A stretch of 64,000 bases of DNA, taken from assembly GCF_001866665.1 (NCBI RefSeq), contig NZ_MLYO01000009.1, positions 1-64,000 on the forward strand, written 5' to 3'. The number at the start of each line of letters is the position of its first letter. Position 1 is the stretch's first letter. The notes beneath the pieces were generated by a model. That model was not told where the DNA came from and did no database searches. It was given only the letters and a program-made list of their open reading frames with translations. The translations under genes and the position numbers were made by a program. The stretch comes from Streptomyces monashensis (GTDB taxonomy: Bacteria; Actinomycetota; Actinomycetes; Streptomycetales; Streptomycetaceae). Below are positions 17,395 through 25,618 of this stretch, in pieces.

Positions 17395-18422
17395 GCGGGA
17401 CCTTTCCGAGGCACTCGGGCGGAGGGGATGATGATCTGCTCCCGCAGTTCCTCCAGTGCGGCCCTCGCGACGTCGTAGGCGCTGTCGACGCCGGGCACCG
17501 GGTCGTCCTCGCCGGGCCGCCAGAACCGCCGGCGTGCCATGCGCATGGAGCTGACGAACGGCGGGATCGCGTTGAACACCTCGACGAGGTACGGACCGCG
17601 GTACACCGGCTCGACCTCGTTCAGGACGATGTCCCAGGGGATCCAGCTGTCCTTCACCGCGCCCCGGTCGGGCGCGGAGATGTGGACGTAGTGGAGCCGG
17701 TTCTGCCGGGCGGCCCTCGCGACATTGTCCTTGAAGACCGACGGGCCCTGACTCTCCATCACGACCTGCGCGGTGTCGATCGTCACGCCGGCGTGCGTGT
17801 GTTCCAGGCCGTCGAGGAAGTCCAGTGCCTCGGAGACCATGTTGGGCGGGGGCGTCTCCCAGCTCTTGACGGGCTCGATGGCGAGCTTCACCTCTCGCGC
17901 CGCGGCGTACTCCGCCAGATCCTCGAAGACGGACCGCGCCGCGCGATAGCGCGACTTCATCCAGTCCTGGAGGGCGTCGCTCCACAGCGGCTCGTCGGCG
18001 TCCGTGGCCGGGAAGACGCCGTACGGGTAGAGGAACGGCCCCGACATGATCGAGTCGCCGCCCAGGATTCGTGTGATGTCGACGCGTGACGTGAGGTAGG
18101 ACAGGGCGCGCCTGCGCTGCTCCTCGTAGGGCGACGTCGGGTCGAAGGTCCGCGTGGTCCCGACGTTCGTCGTGAACTTCACGTCCTTCAGACCCGCCTG
18201 GTCGAACGCTTTCTTGAGGGCGACGTAGCTGTCGGTCTCCAGCTTGTGGTCGACGGTTTCGGGCTGCGGGGCGATGTGCAGGTCGAAACCGTCGTAGCCC
18301 ATGTCGGTGAGGGCCTTCAGATGGTTGATCAGGACTGCGGTGTAGCGCGAGTCCTGCGGCCTCAGGTCGGCCGTGAACATGAAGAAGCTGAAGAACACGT
18401 CCCGTTCGGATGTCTCGTTCAT
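17388..18422 (-). CDS. Sugar phosphate isomerase/epimerase-like TIM barrel (AP_endonuc_2 family)
   Basis: Protein of 344 residues with a xylose-isomerase-like TIM barrel. Probable metal ligands follow the family order: Glu in LAIEPVKSWET, Asp in VTIDTAQVV, His in HYVHISAPDRG and Glu in YLVEVFNAIPP. Enzymes of this family epimerise or isomerise keto-sugars, and some act on 3-keto-glycosides. It starts at ATG 18422 behind GGAGGA, 18 bases after the IolE-like gene, and ends overlapping the MBL gene. A long N-terminal region (about 1-100, FFSFFMFTADLRPQ) sets it apart from the IolE-like neighbour, so the two are not simple duplicates. Confidence 0.88.
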   Translation of the reverse strand: MNETSERDVFFSFFMFTADLRPQDSRYTAVLINHLKALTDMGYDGFDLHIAPQPETVDHKLETDSYVALKKAFDQAGLKDVKFTTNVGTTRTFDPTSPYEEQRRRALSYLTSRVDITRILGGDSIMSGPFLYPYGVFPATDADEPLWSDALQDWMKSRYRAARSVFEDLAEYAAAREVKLAIEPVKSWETPPPNMVSEALDFLDGLEHTHAGVTIDTAQVVMESQGPSVFKDNVARAARQNRLHYVHISAPDRGAVKDSWIPWDIVLNEVEPVYRGPYLVEVFNAIPPFVSSMRMARRRFWRPGEDDPVPGVDSAYDVARAALEELREQIIIPSARVPRKGPAC

Positions 18423-18440
18423 TGCCGGGTCCTCCGTTCG

Positions 18441-19355
18441 CTACCAGCCCAGGACGTCGGCGAGATAGGCGCGGGCCTTCTTGGCGTACTCGAGCGGGTC
18501 GGCCTTGTTCGGGTCCTGTTCGGCCTCCACGACCAGCCAGCCCTGGTAGTCGGCGTCGGCCAGCACCTCGAGGATGGGCCGGAAGTCGATCGCGCCGTCC
18601 CCGGGCACGGTGAAGACGCCGAGCTCGACGCCCTCCTGGAACGACAGGCCCTCTTCCCGCACCCGGCTCACGACCTCGGGCCGGATGCTCTTCATGTGGA
18701 CGTGGCCGATGCGGTCGGCGTGCGCCCGGGCCAGCTCCAGTGGGTCGTCGCCCGCGAAGGCGATGTGGGCGGTGTCGAGCAGGAGGTGGACCAGTGCCGG
18801 ATCGGTCGAGGCCATCAGTCGGTCGACGTCGGCCCGGGTCATGACGCCGGTGCCCATGTGGTGGTGATAGCTGAGCTTCATCCCGGCCGATCCCGCGATC
18901 TTGCCGAGCTCGTCCAGGCCCGACGTCAGGGCGTCCCACTGGGCGTCGGTGAAGACCGGGCGGTTGGCGAACACGTCGACGGGGAGCAGGTGCGACGACG
19001 CTCCGAACTCGGCCACGACCAGCTCGGTCCCGCCCAGCGCCTTGATGTGGGCCAGGGTCTCCTCGAAGGCGGCGATCGTCTTGTGCCGCATTTTGCCGAT
19101 CGTGAAGTACGTACTCGTCCAGGGCTCGGACACCCGCAGGCCGCGCAGGTCGAGGGCGGCCTTGAGCTCGGCGGCGTCCGAGGGGTACTTGTGCCCGATG
19201 CTGCAGCCCTGGAAGCCGGCGAGCGCCATCTCGCTCACGGCCTGGCCGAAGGAGATGCCGGCGTCGATGGCGGGGAAGTCGTCGTTCCACCACAGGGTGC
19301 AGCAGACGCCGAGCTTCACCTTGTCCGGGCCGAGGCGGTCCGCCAGGTCGGTCAT
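18441..19355 (-). CDS. IolE-like inosose dehydratase / sugar isomerase family
   Basis: Protein of 304 residues. The N-terminal block (CTLWWNDDFPAIDAGISF, then SEMALAGFQGCSIGHKYP) closely follows myo-inosose-2 dehydratase (IolE), which dehydrates 2-keto-inositol to a diketone. Metal ligands typical of the barrel are visible (Glu in LVVAEFGAS, Asp in LLLDTAHIAF, His in IGHVHMKS, Glu in WLVVEAEQD). No other iol gene (iolB, iolC, iolD, iolG) is nearby, so the substrate may be a related keto-sugar or keto-cyclitol made by the GMC oxidoreductase. The start at 19355 overlaps the preceding stop in an ATGA junction. Confidence 0.88.
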   Translation of the reverse strand: MTDLADRLGPDKVKLGVCCTLWWNDDFPAIDAGISFGQAVSEMALAGFQGCSIGHKYPSDAAELKAALDLRGLRVSEPWTSTYFTIGKMRHKTIAAFEETLAHIKALGGTELVVAEFGASSHLLPVDVFANRPVFTDAQWDALTSGLDELGKIAGSAGMKLSYHHHMGTGVMTRADVDRLMASTDPALVHLLLDTAHIAFAGDDPLELARAHADRIGHVHMKSIRPEVVSRVREEGLSFQEGVELGVFTVPGDGAIDFRPILEVLADADYQGWLVVEAEQDPNKADPLEYAKKARAYLADVLGW

Positions 19356-19885
19356 TTCGTCGCCCCATTCAGGTAGCGGTCCTCGATGCGGGGTGGCTGG
19401 GCCCAGGAGCCGTAGCCGGGTCCCTTGGCGCCGGGAGGGTTGGCTCCGATGGCCCGCCACAGCAGCCCCTCCTGGTAGGAGGCGGCGGTGACCGTGGAGG
19501 CTTCGCCCGCGGCACGGGCCCCGTAGCGGTCGGTCCACTCGGGCGGCAGCGCGTACCACATCCCGGCGTACCAGAGTTTGATCACGTTGCGGGCCACCGG
19601 TCCGAGGCGGTCGTCGCTGAAGATCCGGTGGCGCAGGGCGCGGTCGAGCAGGACCCGGTCGAGCAGGATCCCGTCAAGGCTTCCGGCGTCGCCGGCATCA
19701 CCGGCTGCCTCGGTCCGGGCCGCCCGGTGGGCGTCCAGGAGGGCGGTGACGATCTCGTCGCCGCAGGCGGCCCGCACCTTGGCCAGGTACTGCCGGGCCA
19801 GACCGGTGCCGAGCAGTTCGGTCTCCCCGAAGGCGGTGAGGTCGACCGACAGGCGCAGGAACTCCTCGAACGACGGGGCGGTCAC
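19352..19885 (-). CDS. Small subunit of a GMC-type sugar dehydrogenase (sorbitol dehydrogenase family)
   Basis: Protein of 177 residues. Two blocks are diagnostic of the small subunit that accompanies FAD-dependent sorbitol, gluconate and glucoside dehydrogenases: LSVDLTAFGETELLGTGLAR near the start, and WRAIGANPPGAKGPGYGSWA near the end, with VIKLWYAGMWYALPPEW between. In proteobacteria this subunit usually carries a Tat signal that exports the complex. Here there is none, so the complex should stay in the cytoplasm, which would fit electron transfer to a soluble acceptor. GTG start, overlapping the ferritin-like stop by four bases. Confidence 0.85.
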   Translation of the reverse strand: MTAPSFEEFLRLSVDLTAFGETELLGTGLARQYLAKVRAACGDEIVTALLDAHRAARTEAAGDAGDAGSLDGILLDRVLLDRALRHRIFSDDRLGPVARNVIKLWYAGMWYALPPEWTDRYGARAAGEASTVTAASYQEGLLWRAIGANPPGAKGPGYGSWAQPPRIEDRYLNGATK

Positions 19886-20994
19886 CGGATCACCGCCCGC
19901 GCTGTCCCGCCGGCGGGCCGGGAGGCCCCCGGATCGGAGCCGGCCGCTGCCGGGATCTCGAAGGTGGGGGCTGCGTGCAGGCCGTCACTGCCCGGCAGCG
20001 GGTTGCGCACCAGCTGGTTGAACCCGTCGCGCAGGCGGAACATGTCGCAGACGGCGTCCTGCAGGAGGCCCGGCTGCCCGTTGAACGCCCTGGTGAGCAG
20101 GGCGAGGAAGGCGCCGTACGCGGCGTTGAAGTCCCGGGCGGCGCGGGCGAGTTCCGATCCCGCCGGGAAGTCGGCCAGCCGGGCGCTCACCTTCACCGGG
20201 TACACCTCGTCCCAGCTGACGCCGAGCGGCGGTCCCGACGGCGCGTCGGGGTCGTCGCCCACCTGGTAGTAGCGTCCGAGCTGCAGCTGCCGGAACCGGT
20301 AGTAGTGGGCCAGTTCCCCGTCGGCGTCGTGGATGCCCGAGTCGAGGCCCTCGCCCTGGGCGGCGATGAAGCGCAGCGCCCGGCAGGCCGAGTCCAGGTC
20401 GGAGACGACGGTCACCGATCCGCCGCCGGAGTAGAAGTACTCGGGCCCCACCTGCAGGGCCGGGTCTCCGGAGAAGAGCTTGGGGTCGCCGGCCGCCACC
20501 TTCTCGAGGCCTTCGATGATCTCCGCGTAGAACTCGCCGATGCTGTAGAAGCGCATCCCCTCGGCCGTCGGGCTGAAGGCCAGGACCGGACGCCCGCCGT
20601 CCGGTGCGCGCAGCAGCCGTGCGTCGGCACTGGGGGCCCGGCCCGGCCGCTCGATCTTGCAGAACGTCTCCACCGCCTCGGGGGACAGGGGCCGCAGGTC
20701 GACGGTGAAGTCGTCCTCCCCGTCGGGCAGGCGGGCCGGGTAGGACGGCACGAAGCCGGGGCGGGTCAGGTCGGGCCTGCCGCCGATGGCGTTCAGGACG
20801 TTGGCGACGAGGGTCAGGTGCAGCATCTCCTCCACCGCGACCACCCGGATGATGTGGGCGGCGTCGGAGTTGGTGGTGGAGTGGATGGAGTAGTACGCGG
20901 TCAGGTAGGGCGGGATGGTCGCGTGCTCGAGCGCCATCGCCACGTGCAGATAGCTGATCAGGTCGTCACGGCTGTCGATGGTGGACGCGGTCAC
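19882..20994 (-). CDS. Ferritin-like diiron-type protein (VioB/RebD N-terminal family)
   Basis: Protein of 370 residues. Residues about 10-140 resemble the ferritin-like domain found at the N-terminus of iminophenylpyruvate dimer synthases (VioB, RebD, StaD): LHVAMALEHATIPPYLTAYY, then VVAVEEMLHLTLVANVLNAI, giving the Glu...Glu-Glu-x-x-His carboxylate pattern of a di-metal site. A further DGELAHYYRF segment may add ligands. The C-terminal half is uncharacterised. It starts with GTG at 20994, overlapping the GMC stop (GTGA), and is followed immediately by the dehydrogenase small subunit, so it is probably part of the same oxidoreductase complex or removes peroxide made by it. The exact role is unknown. 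Confidence 0.83.
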   Translation of the reverse strand: MTASTIDSRDDLISYLHVAMALEHATIPPYLTAYYSIHSTTNSDAAHIIRVVAVEEMLHLTLVANVLNAIGGRPDLTRPGFVPSYPARLPDGEDDFTVDLRPLSPEAVETFCKIERPGRAPSADARLLRAPDGGRPVLAFSPTAEGMRFYSIGEFYAEIIEGLEKVAAGDPKLFSGDPALQVGPEYFYSGGGSVTVVSDLDSACRALRFIAAQGEGLDSGIHDADGELAHYYRFRQLQLGRYYQVGDDPDAPSGPPLGVSWDEVYPVKVSARLADFPAGSELARAARDFNAAYGAFLALLTRAFNGQPGLLQDAVCDMFRLRDGFNQLVRNPLPGSDGLHAAPTFEIPAAAGSDPGASRPAGGTARAVIR

Positions 20995-22883
20995 CGGGCC
21001 ACCTCCACGGCGATCGGTGCGGTCTCGGCGTCGAGCTGGGACAGCATGGCCCGCACGCTGCGCAGGCACAGGGCGGCGATGGTGAGCGTCACGTTCGAGG
21101 TGCCCACGGTGGGCATGCTGCCCCCGCCGACCAGGTAGAGGTTCTGGTGGTCCCAGCTGCGCTGGTCCGGGTCGACCACCGAGGTCGACGGGTCGCTGCC
21201 CATCGTGTGGGTGCCGGCGAGATGGTTGCCCCCTCGGATCTCGTACCCCTCGCCGGCGTGCACGGCATAACCCCAGAAGTCGGGGTCGTACGCGGTGTGG
21301 TCCTCGGCTCCGAGCCGGGCGAAGATCCGCCGCGACAGCTGCCGGGCGTACGCCACCCCCCGCATCGTGTAGTCGGGGATGTCGTAGGTGAGGATGGGCC
21401 GCATGTTCCCGAGGTGGTCGGTGTAGGCCGGGTCGACGGTGATCCGGTTGCTCGGGTTGGCGGGGACCTCGACCATGAACGCCAGCTGCAGCTGGCGGGA
21501 GACGCGGTCCACCAGGCCCTGGCGGAGGGACTGGCCGTAGCGGCCGCCGGCGTCCACCAGGTCGACCAGGTCGGTCATCGGCGCGCCCCGGGCCCAGCCC
21601 CAGCCGTCGTTGTGGATGTCGACGCTGAACGCCGCCTGGTGGCGGCGGAAGCGGCCCCCCCGCAGGTCGGTGATGCCGCCCGTGCAGTTCGTGCCCCGGA
21701 AGGTGCCGGCCACCTCCGGCAGCAGGGCCCACGCCAGCAGGTAGGCGTGGTCCATGAAGTTCCGCCCCATCAGGCCGCTGGAGCCGCGCAGGCCGGAGGC
21801 CAGCATCAGCCGAGGGTTCTCCACCGCGTTGGCGGCCAGGACGAACAGTCGGCCGCGGGCCCTCATGGTGGCGGAGCCGGGGCTGTCGGGCCGGTCGTAG
21901 CGGCGGTACTCGATCTCGGTCACCCGGCCGGTCTGCTCGTCGATGTGCACCTTGTGGGCCACCGCCTGGGCCACCAGGTCGACCCGGCCGCTCTGCAGGG
22001 CCACCGCGAGGGTTTTGCCGGCGTGGTACTTGGCCTGCACCGGGCAGATGGGCACGCAGTTGTTGTTGCCCTGGCACCGCTCGCCGACCTCGACCTGGTA
22101 CGTGCTCACCGCGCCTCGCGGCCGGTAGCCCTTCCCGCCGTCGTACGCCGGGTTCGGTATGCCGTTGCGCCCCTGCGGGAAGGGCCGTACCCGCAACTCG
22201 CGCCGCTCCCCGCCGAGTTCGACCGGCATCCCGTCGAGGTCCGTCGCCACCATCCGGTCCAGGTACGACAGGGGCAGCCCCTTCATGGGGAACACATAGC
22301 CCTCGTCGAAGGTGATCCCGAGGTAGGCCTGGTCCGCGACGTCGGCGGAGACGCCGATCTCGCGTTCGGCCTCGTTGTAGTAGGGGGCGAGGTCCTCGTA
22401 GGTCAGCGGCCAGTCGGCCCCCTCGCCGTAGAGCGTGCGCATACGGAAGTCCTCGGGGAGCATCCGCAGCGTCTTGGCCTCCCAGTGCATGGTGGTGCCG
22501 CCGAGGACCCGGGTGTAGGTGGTGTCGGTGGCGAAGGGCCCGCTCTGGACGAGGTAGGCCGAGGCGTCGGGCGCGCCCGGGGAGATGCGGCGTGCGTCGG
22601 TGCCGCGGGGCATCGGGGCGTTGACGCCTGCCGGGTAGGGAGACTGGTTGTCCTTGCCGGTGGCCGAGTAGAAGCGGTCGAGGTAGCTCTCGTAGCCCCG
22701 CAGGGTGAGATCCTCGGCCGGGCCGGCTTCGAGGATCAGCACCCTCTTGCCGGCCTGGCTCAGCCGCGAGGCGATGAGGGCGCCGGCGATCCCGCCGCCG
22801 ACGACGACGGCGTCGTAGAGGACCTCGGCCGCCGCCGCGGGGTCGGTGCGGTGCGCCGCCCCCTCGGGGAACTTCGCGTACAT
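20991..22883 (-). CDS. GMC-family FAD oxidoreductase with cysteine cluster (dehydrogenase large subunit)
   Basis: Protein of 630 residues. The FAD-binding Rossmann motif is at 25-50 (VVVGGGIAGALIASRL, then an acidic residue at LILEAG). The GMC active-site pair is present near the end: His in GGNHLAGTHTMGSD and Asn in GTSNVTLTIAAL. A cysteine group at 270, 276 and 280 (ERCQGNNNCVPICP) resembles the 3Fe-4S-binding segment of FAD-dependent glucose/glucoside dehydrogenases. With the small subunit encoded two genes downstream, it most likely oxidises a sugar or glycoside hydroxyl, with C3 oxidation an attractive but unproven possibility. It follows the GH15 gene by 76 bases and overlaps the ferritin-like gene. 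Confidence 0.92.
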   Translation of the reverse strand: MYAKFPEGAAHRTDPAAAAEVLYDAVVVGGGIAGALIASRLSQAGKRVLILEAGPAEDLTLRGYESYLDRFYSATGKDNQSPYPAGVNAPMPRGTDARRISPGAPDASAYLVQSGPFATDTTYTRVLGGTTMHWEAKTLRMLPEDFRMRTLYGEGADWPLTYEDLAPYYNEAEREIGVSADVADQAYLGITFDEGYVFPMKGLPLSYLDRMVATDLDGMPVELGGERRELRVRPFPQGRNGIPNPAYDGGKGYRPRGAVSTYQVEVGERCQGNNNCVPICPVQAKYHAGKTLAVALQSGRVDLVAQAVAHKVHIDEQTGRVTEIEYRRYDRPDSPGSATMRARGRLFVLAANAVENPRLMLASGLRGSSGLMGRNFMDHAYLLAWALLPEVAGTFRGTNCTGGITDLRGGRFRRHQAAFSVDIHNDGWGWARGAPMTDLVDLVDAGGRYGQSLRQGLVDRVSRQLQLAFMVEVPANPSNRITVDPAYTDHLGNMRPILTYDIPDYTMRGVAYARQLSRRIFARLGAEDHTAYDPDFWGYAVHAGEGYEIRGGNHLAGTHTMGSDPSTSVVDPDQRSWDHQNLYLVGGGSMPTVGTSNVTLTIAALCLRSVRAMLSQLDAETAPIAVEVAR

Positions 22884-22959
22884 GGGGCAGTCACTCCTCC
22901 GCTGCCGGGCGCGGCCGGGACCGGTGTGTCGGTGGGGATGCGCGTCGGTGGGCCATGGG

Positions 22960-24402
22960 TCACACGGCCTCGGCCCGGGCCCGCATGGCGGACAGATAGG
23001 CGGCGTAGCTCCACGTCAGGTTGTGCACACTGCGCTCGAAGCCGGTGGTGCCGTCGAACTGTTCGGAGAGTTCCAGGTTGTCGCTGTGGTAGACGACGGC
23101 CCGCACCATGGCGTCACCGGTGGCCGCCAAGGCGGCGGCCGCCGCGGCGGGGGCCGTCGACGCGTCGATGCCGGACTGGGCGAAGAAGGGTGCGGACAGG
23201 TCGTCCAGGGGCACCTTGCCGGTCGACTTGATCGCGGCGGCCAGCCTGTAGTGCAGCTCCGCGACGTTGCACGTGGACAGGGCCCAGGGGTGGCCGCCGA
23301 GCACCGGGTGCGCGGTGTCGCCGTCGTAGACGTCGCCCGGGTAGCGGCCGAACAGCGGTCCGATACCGAATGCTTCCTTGTCGGCCTTGTTGATCGGGTA
23401 GAAGGCGATGCCGCCCTCCTCCCACTGCGCGCGCAGTCGGGCCGCCGTGGCCAGCAGCTTGGTGTCGGTGACGGGAACGGCGCCGTAGACGGCCGACTGG
23501 ACGATGTCGATGTTCGGGTCGTAACCGCTGACGACCGGGTTCTGCGGCGACGGCTGGGACCCGTCACCGGGGTCGGCCAGCATGCTCACGTACACGCTTC
23601 CGTCCCAGTGGCCCGCGAGCGCCTGGCGCAGCCACTTGATGGCGGGCCGCAGCCCGGTCGGCTTCTCGATGCCGACGACGGTCGAGGCCTGGATCTCCTC
23701 GAAGCAGCGCAGTTGGGCGGAGCGGGCGAAGAAGCTGTACCCGCCGTGCTCCTCCCACAGGTTCGTGGTAGGGCTCTGGTAGACGCCGAGGAGGTAGGCC
23801 ACGTTCGCGTTCACCAGGTCGACCGCGCGCTTCTGGGTGCCGACGTCGAGTTGGTCGTAGGCGGCCAGGACGGTGATCGTCTGCAGCGCCGGACCGTCGT
23901 TCTGCTCCGTCCACGGGCGGGCGTCGCCGGCGATGTTGAAGCAGGCGTGCCCCTTGGTCAGCGGCGGCTGGGCGTTGGAGTGGCAGAGGTCGGCGAACTG
24001 CACGTAGTCGTTGAGCGTCTGCACCGTCCCGCCCGGGCGGGTGGGCATGTCGGCCTTGGCCACCTCCATGGCCGTGATGGCCCCGTCGCGCACCCAGTTG
24101 AAGACGTAGTCCTCGTCGATGCCGGGGGTGTCGGCCGGGAAGGAGGGGGCGGCGATGATGCAACCCGGCTTCGAGTTCCGGGAGATGTCGCCCGGCGACT
24201 GCGGATCGCTGAAGGCGAAGCCGTCGCTGGAGATGTTCCGGAACATGAAGGTGTACATGACCGGCACGAGCGACGGCAGGTCGATGGCTCCCGGAGTCAT
24301 GGAGATCTGGGCGTTCGCCCGCGCTCGGGACGTGCCGTCCGGCCGGTTCGTGCGGGCGGGCGTGGTGGTCGTGCCGGTGGGCGTGTCGGTCGGCTCGGAC
24401 AT
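22960..24402 (-). CDS. GH15 glucoamylase-like glycoside hydrolase
   Basis: Protein of 480 residues with the (alpha/alpha)6-barrel signatures of GH15: DEDYVFNWVRDGAITAMEV near 95-113, the probable general acid in TNLWEEHGGYSFF, and the probable general base in LELSEQFDGTTGF near the end. GHPWALSTCNVAELHY supplies the conserved substrate-binding aromatic. Such enzymes release glucose from non-reducing ends of alpha-glucans or related glucosides. No signal peptide is seen; the Thr/Pro-rich N-terminus is not hydrophobic, so it appears cytoplasmic, which would suit an imported oligosaccharide or glucoside. The ATG at 24402 has a GGGGGAG site. It is the first gene of the nine-gene operon. Confidence 0.9.
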   Translation of the reverse strand: MSEPTDTPTGTTTTPARTNRPDGTSRARANAQISMTPGAIDLPSLVPVMYTFMFRNISSDGFAFSDPQSPGDISRNSKPGCIIAAPSFPADTPGIDEDYVFNWVRDGAITAMEVAKADMPTRPGGTVQTLNDYVQFADLCHSNAQPPLTKGHACFNIAGDARPWTEQNDGPALQTITVLAAYDQLDVGTQKRAVDLVNANVAYLLGVYQSPTTNLWEEHGGYSFFARSAQLRCFEEIQASTVVGIEKPTGLRPAIKWLRQALAGHWDGSVYVSMLADPGDGSQPSPQNPVVSGYDPNIDIVQSAVYGAVPVTDTKLLATAARLRAQWEEGGIAFYPINKADKEAFGIGPLFGRYPGDVYDGDTAHPVLGGHPWALSTCNVAELHYRLAAAIKSTGKVPLDDLSAPFFAQSGIDASTAPAAAAAALAATGDAMVRAVVYHSDNLELSEQFDGTTGFERSVHNLTWSYAAYLSAMRARAEAV

Positions 24403-24434
24403 GGCGGAACTCCCCCGTCGTCTTTCGAGCGGAA

Positions 24435-24668
24435 CTATCGGATCTGGTCGGCGCCCCGGTCGCGTGGATCGAGGGGCTCGGCACCGGGTGCGTGCATGAG
24501 CTGTGCGAGGTGCATGAGGTCCATCAGTTGCCGCCACGGGATGAGCGGGCTTCCGTGGCGGGAAAGCCGGGTGAGCGGCGCAAGAGGGTGCGGGTTGTTC
24601 TCGGGGACTTCGCCGATGCCGGCCGGCGCGTTGGCATCGCCGCTGGTGACGCCTGCCGCGAAGGCCAC
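24435..24668 (-). CDS. Possible small gene or gene remnant ahead of the GH15 operon
   Basis: A 77-codon stretch with consistent G/C third positions ends at TAG 24435-24437, 33 bases before the GH15 start. It reads sensibly (VPENNPHPLAPLTRLSRHGS, LMDLMHLAQLMHAPGAEPLD) but the GTG at 24668 has no ribosome binding site and the frame stays open upstream with poor codon bias. It may be the 3' remnant of a decayed gene or an unrecognised small protein of the operon. I do not recognise the family. Confidence 0.35.
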   Translation of the reverse strand: MAFAAGVTSGDANAPAGIGEVPENNPHPLAPLTRLSRHGSPLIPWRQLMDLMHLAQLMHAPGAEPLDPRDRGADQIR

Positions 24669-25215
24669 GGCCGCGTCACCGGCGGTGCGCGGGAACCATC
24701 GGGATCGCCGGGTGGACCGCGGGTGGCTTCCGGCCGGTTCGGTCGGCCTGGGGGGTGGCGTGCGGATCAGGCCGGCCGCGACGAAGAGTGTGGACCGGCC
24801 GACCCGAGCAGCGTCTGGTCCGTGCGCCCGCACGCCGGAGGGGTGATGCGAACAGCACCCCCGGGGGCGCGGCCTACCCGGCACCCGCACCCCGGTGGCC
24901 GCATGGGTGCGGCCGGCTTCTCGTGCGCCACGCGCGGGGAACGGCCGGCAGGATGCGCGAGCGGTCACGGGACGCGCCTCGGCCGGACGAGTCGCGGTGA
25001 TCCGAGCGGGCCTCGGAACCCGTGTCCGCGCACAACGTTCCAGGCGGTGCGCAGCCCCGCGCGACTGCCGTGGCGTCCCACGCCTGCCGGGCGGGACAGG
25101 CGAACCGGTCGTCCCGGATCCGAGTTCTCGCCCCGGGGACGCGGCGAGGAGAGTGGCGCGCGAAAACACTGTCAGGCCTGCGACGACACTCTGATTCAGA
25201 CGCCCGAGTCGACAC

Positions 25216-25244
25216 CATTCCCATAATCGCGTCAATAGGGAATG
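25216..25244. promoter_or_regulatory. 7-bp inverted repeat in AT-rich spacer, possible operator
   Basis: CATTCCC (25216-25222) and GGGAATG (25238-25244) are exact reverse complements around a 15-base AT-rich spacer. The arrangement suits a dimeric regulator, but the nearest gene starts are more than 800 bases away, so the target is uncertain. Confidence 0.3.
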
Positions 25245-25420
25245 CATCCCCGTCCCCCCGTTTTCTCAGAAAGCGCGCGATGCAGGGACCGTATAACGCC
25301 GTTTTGAATCATCCTGAGAGGTGACCGCACCACGCGACGGGTATGCTACTTGGCAGCACCCTCATCTTTGCGAGCCACACGCTACAACTGGCCGGGTCGG
25401 CGCCGCAAGAGGAAATTCGA

Positions 25421-25468
25421 CTGTTGCGCATGAGGTTGAAGTAATCCCATGCAGCCCGCTGTTGCGCA
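25421..25468 (+). repeat. Two direct copies of CTGTTGCGCA
   Basis: Exact 10-base copies at 25421-25430 and 25459-25468. The TTGCGCA core also occurs at 55485-55490 (as TTGCGCAA) and 55828-55834, again in AT-richer intergenic DNA. Confidence 0.5.
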
Positions 25469-25618
25469 ACGTGCGCCGGATTCTGTTGGTGCGCGTGGGC
25501 AGCTGAGGGAATTTTTTCGAGTTCCCGCCGACGACGGGCGCATTCCTGTGGCGTAATTCCGGAGGGTGGCAATTCGCTCCGGCCGGGCGAACCCACGACC
25601 TCCCGGTCGCACCGGTTG

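Larger units (their letters stand above)
24669..25618. other. Long intergenic region with short inverted and direct repeats
   Basis: No supportable gene. The part after about 25180 is AT-richer and holds CATTCCC/GGGAATG arms (25216-25222 and 25238-25244) and the direct repeat CTGTTGCGCA at 25421-25430 and 25459-25468. The first part is GC-rich without clear frame bias and may contain decayed coding sequence. The promoter of the nine-gene operon should lie in this stretch or just inside 24403-24700. Confidence 0.5.

Noticed and set aside
18441..19355. A myo-inositol catabolic (iol) cluster
   Set aside because: Only an IolE-like gene is present; iolA, B, C, D and G homologues are absent and the neighbours belong to other families.
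16567..19368. One continuous minus-strand frame of 933 codons suggesting an MBL fusion protein
   Set aside because: Only the last 275 codons are real protein. The upstream part is an off-frame reading of the two TIM-barrel genes, and a proper ATG with ribosome binding site starts the MBL gene at 17394.
22846..24846. A 666-codon plus-strand frame opposite the GH15 gene
   Set aside because: Same GC artefact; the minus strand has the GH15 catalytic motifs.
24492..25226. A 244-codon plus-strand gene in the long spacer upstream of the GH15 operon
   Set aside because: The translation is Gly/Arg/Pro-rich without pattern, there is no ribosome binding site, and codon third positions are not G/C-biased in that frame.
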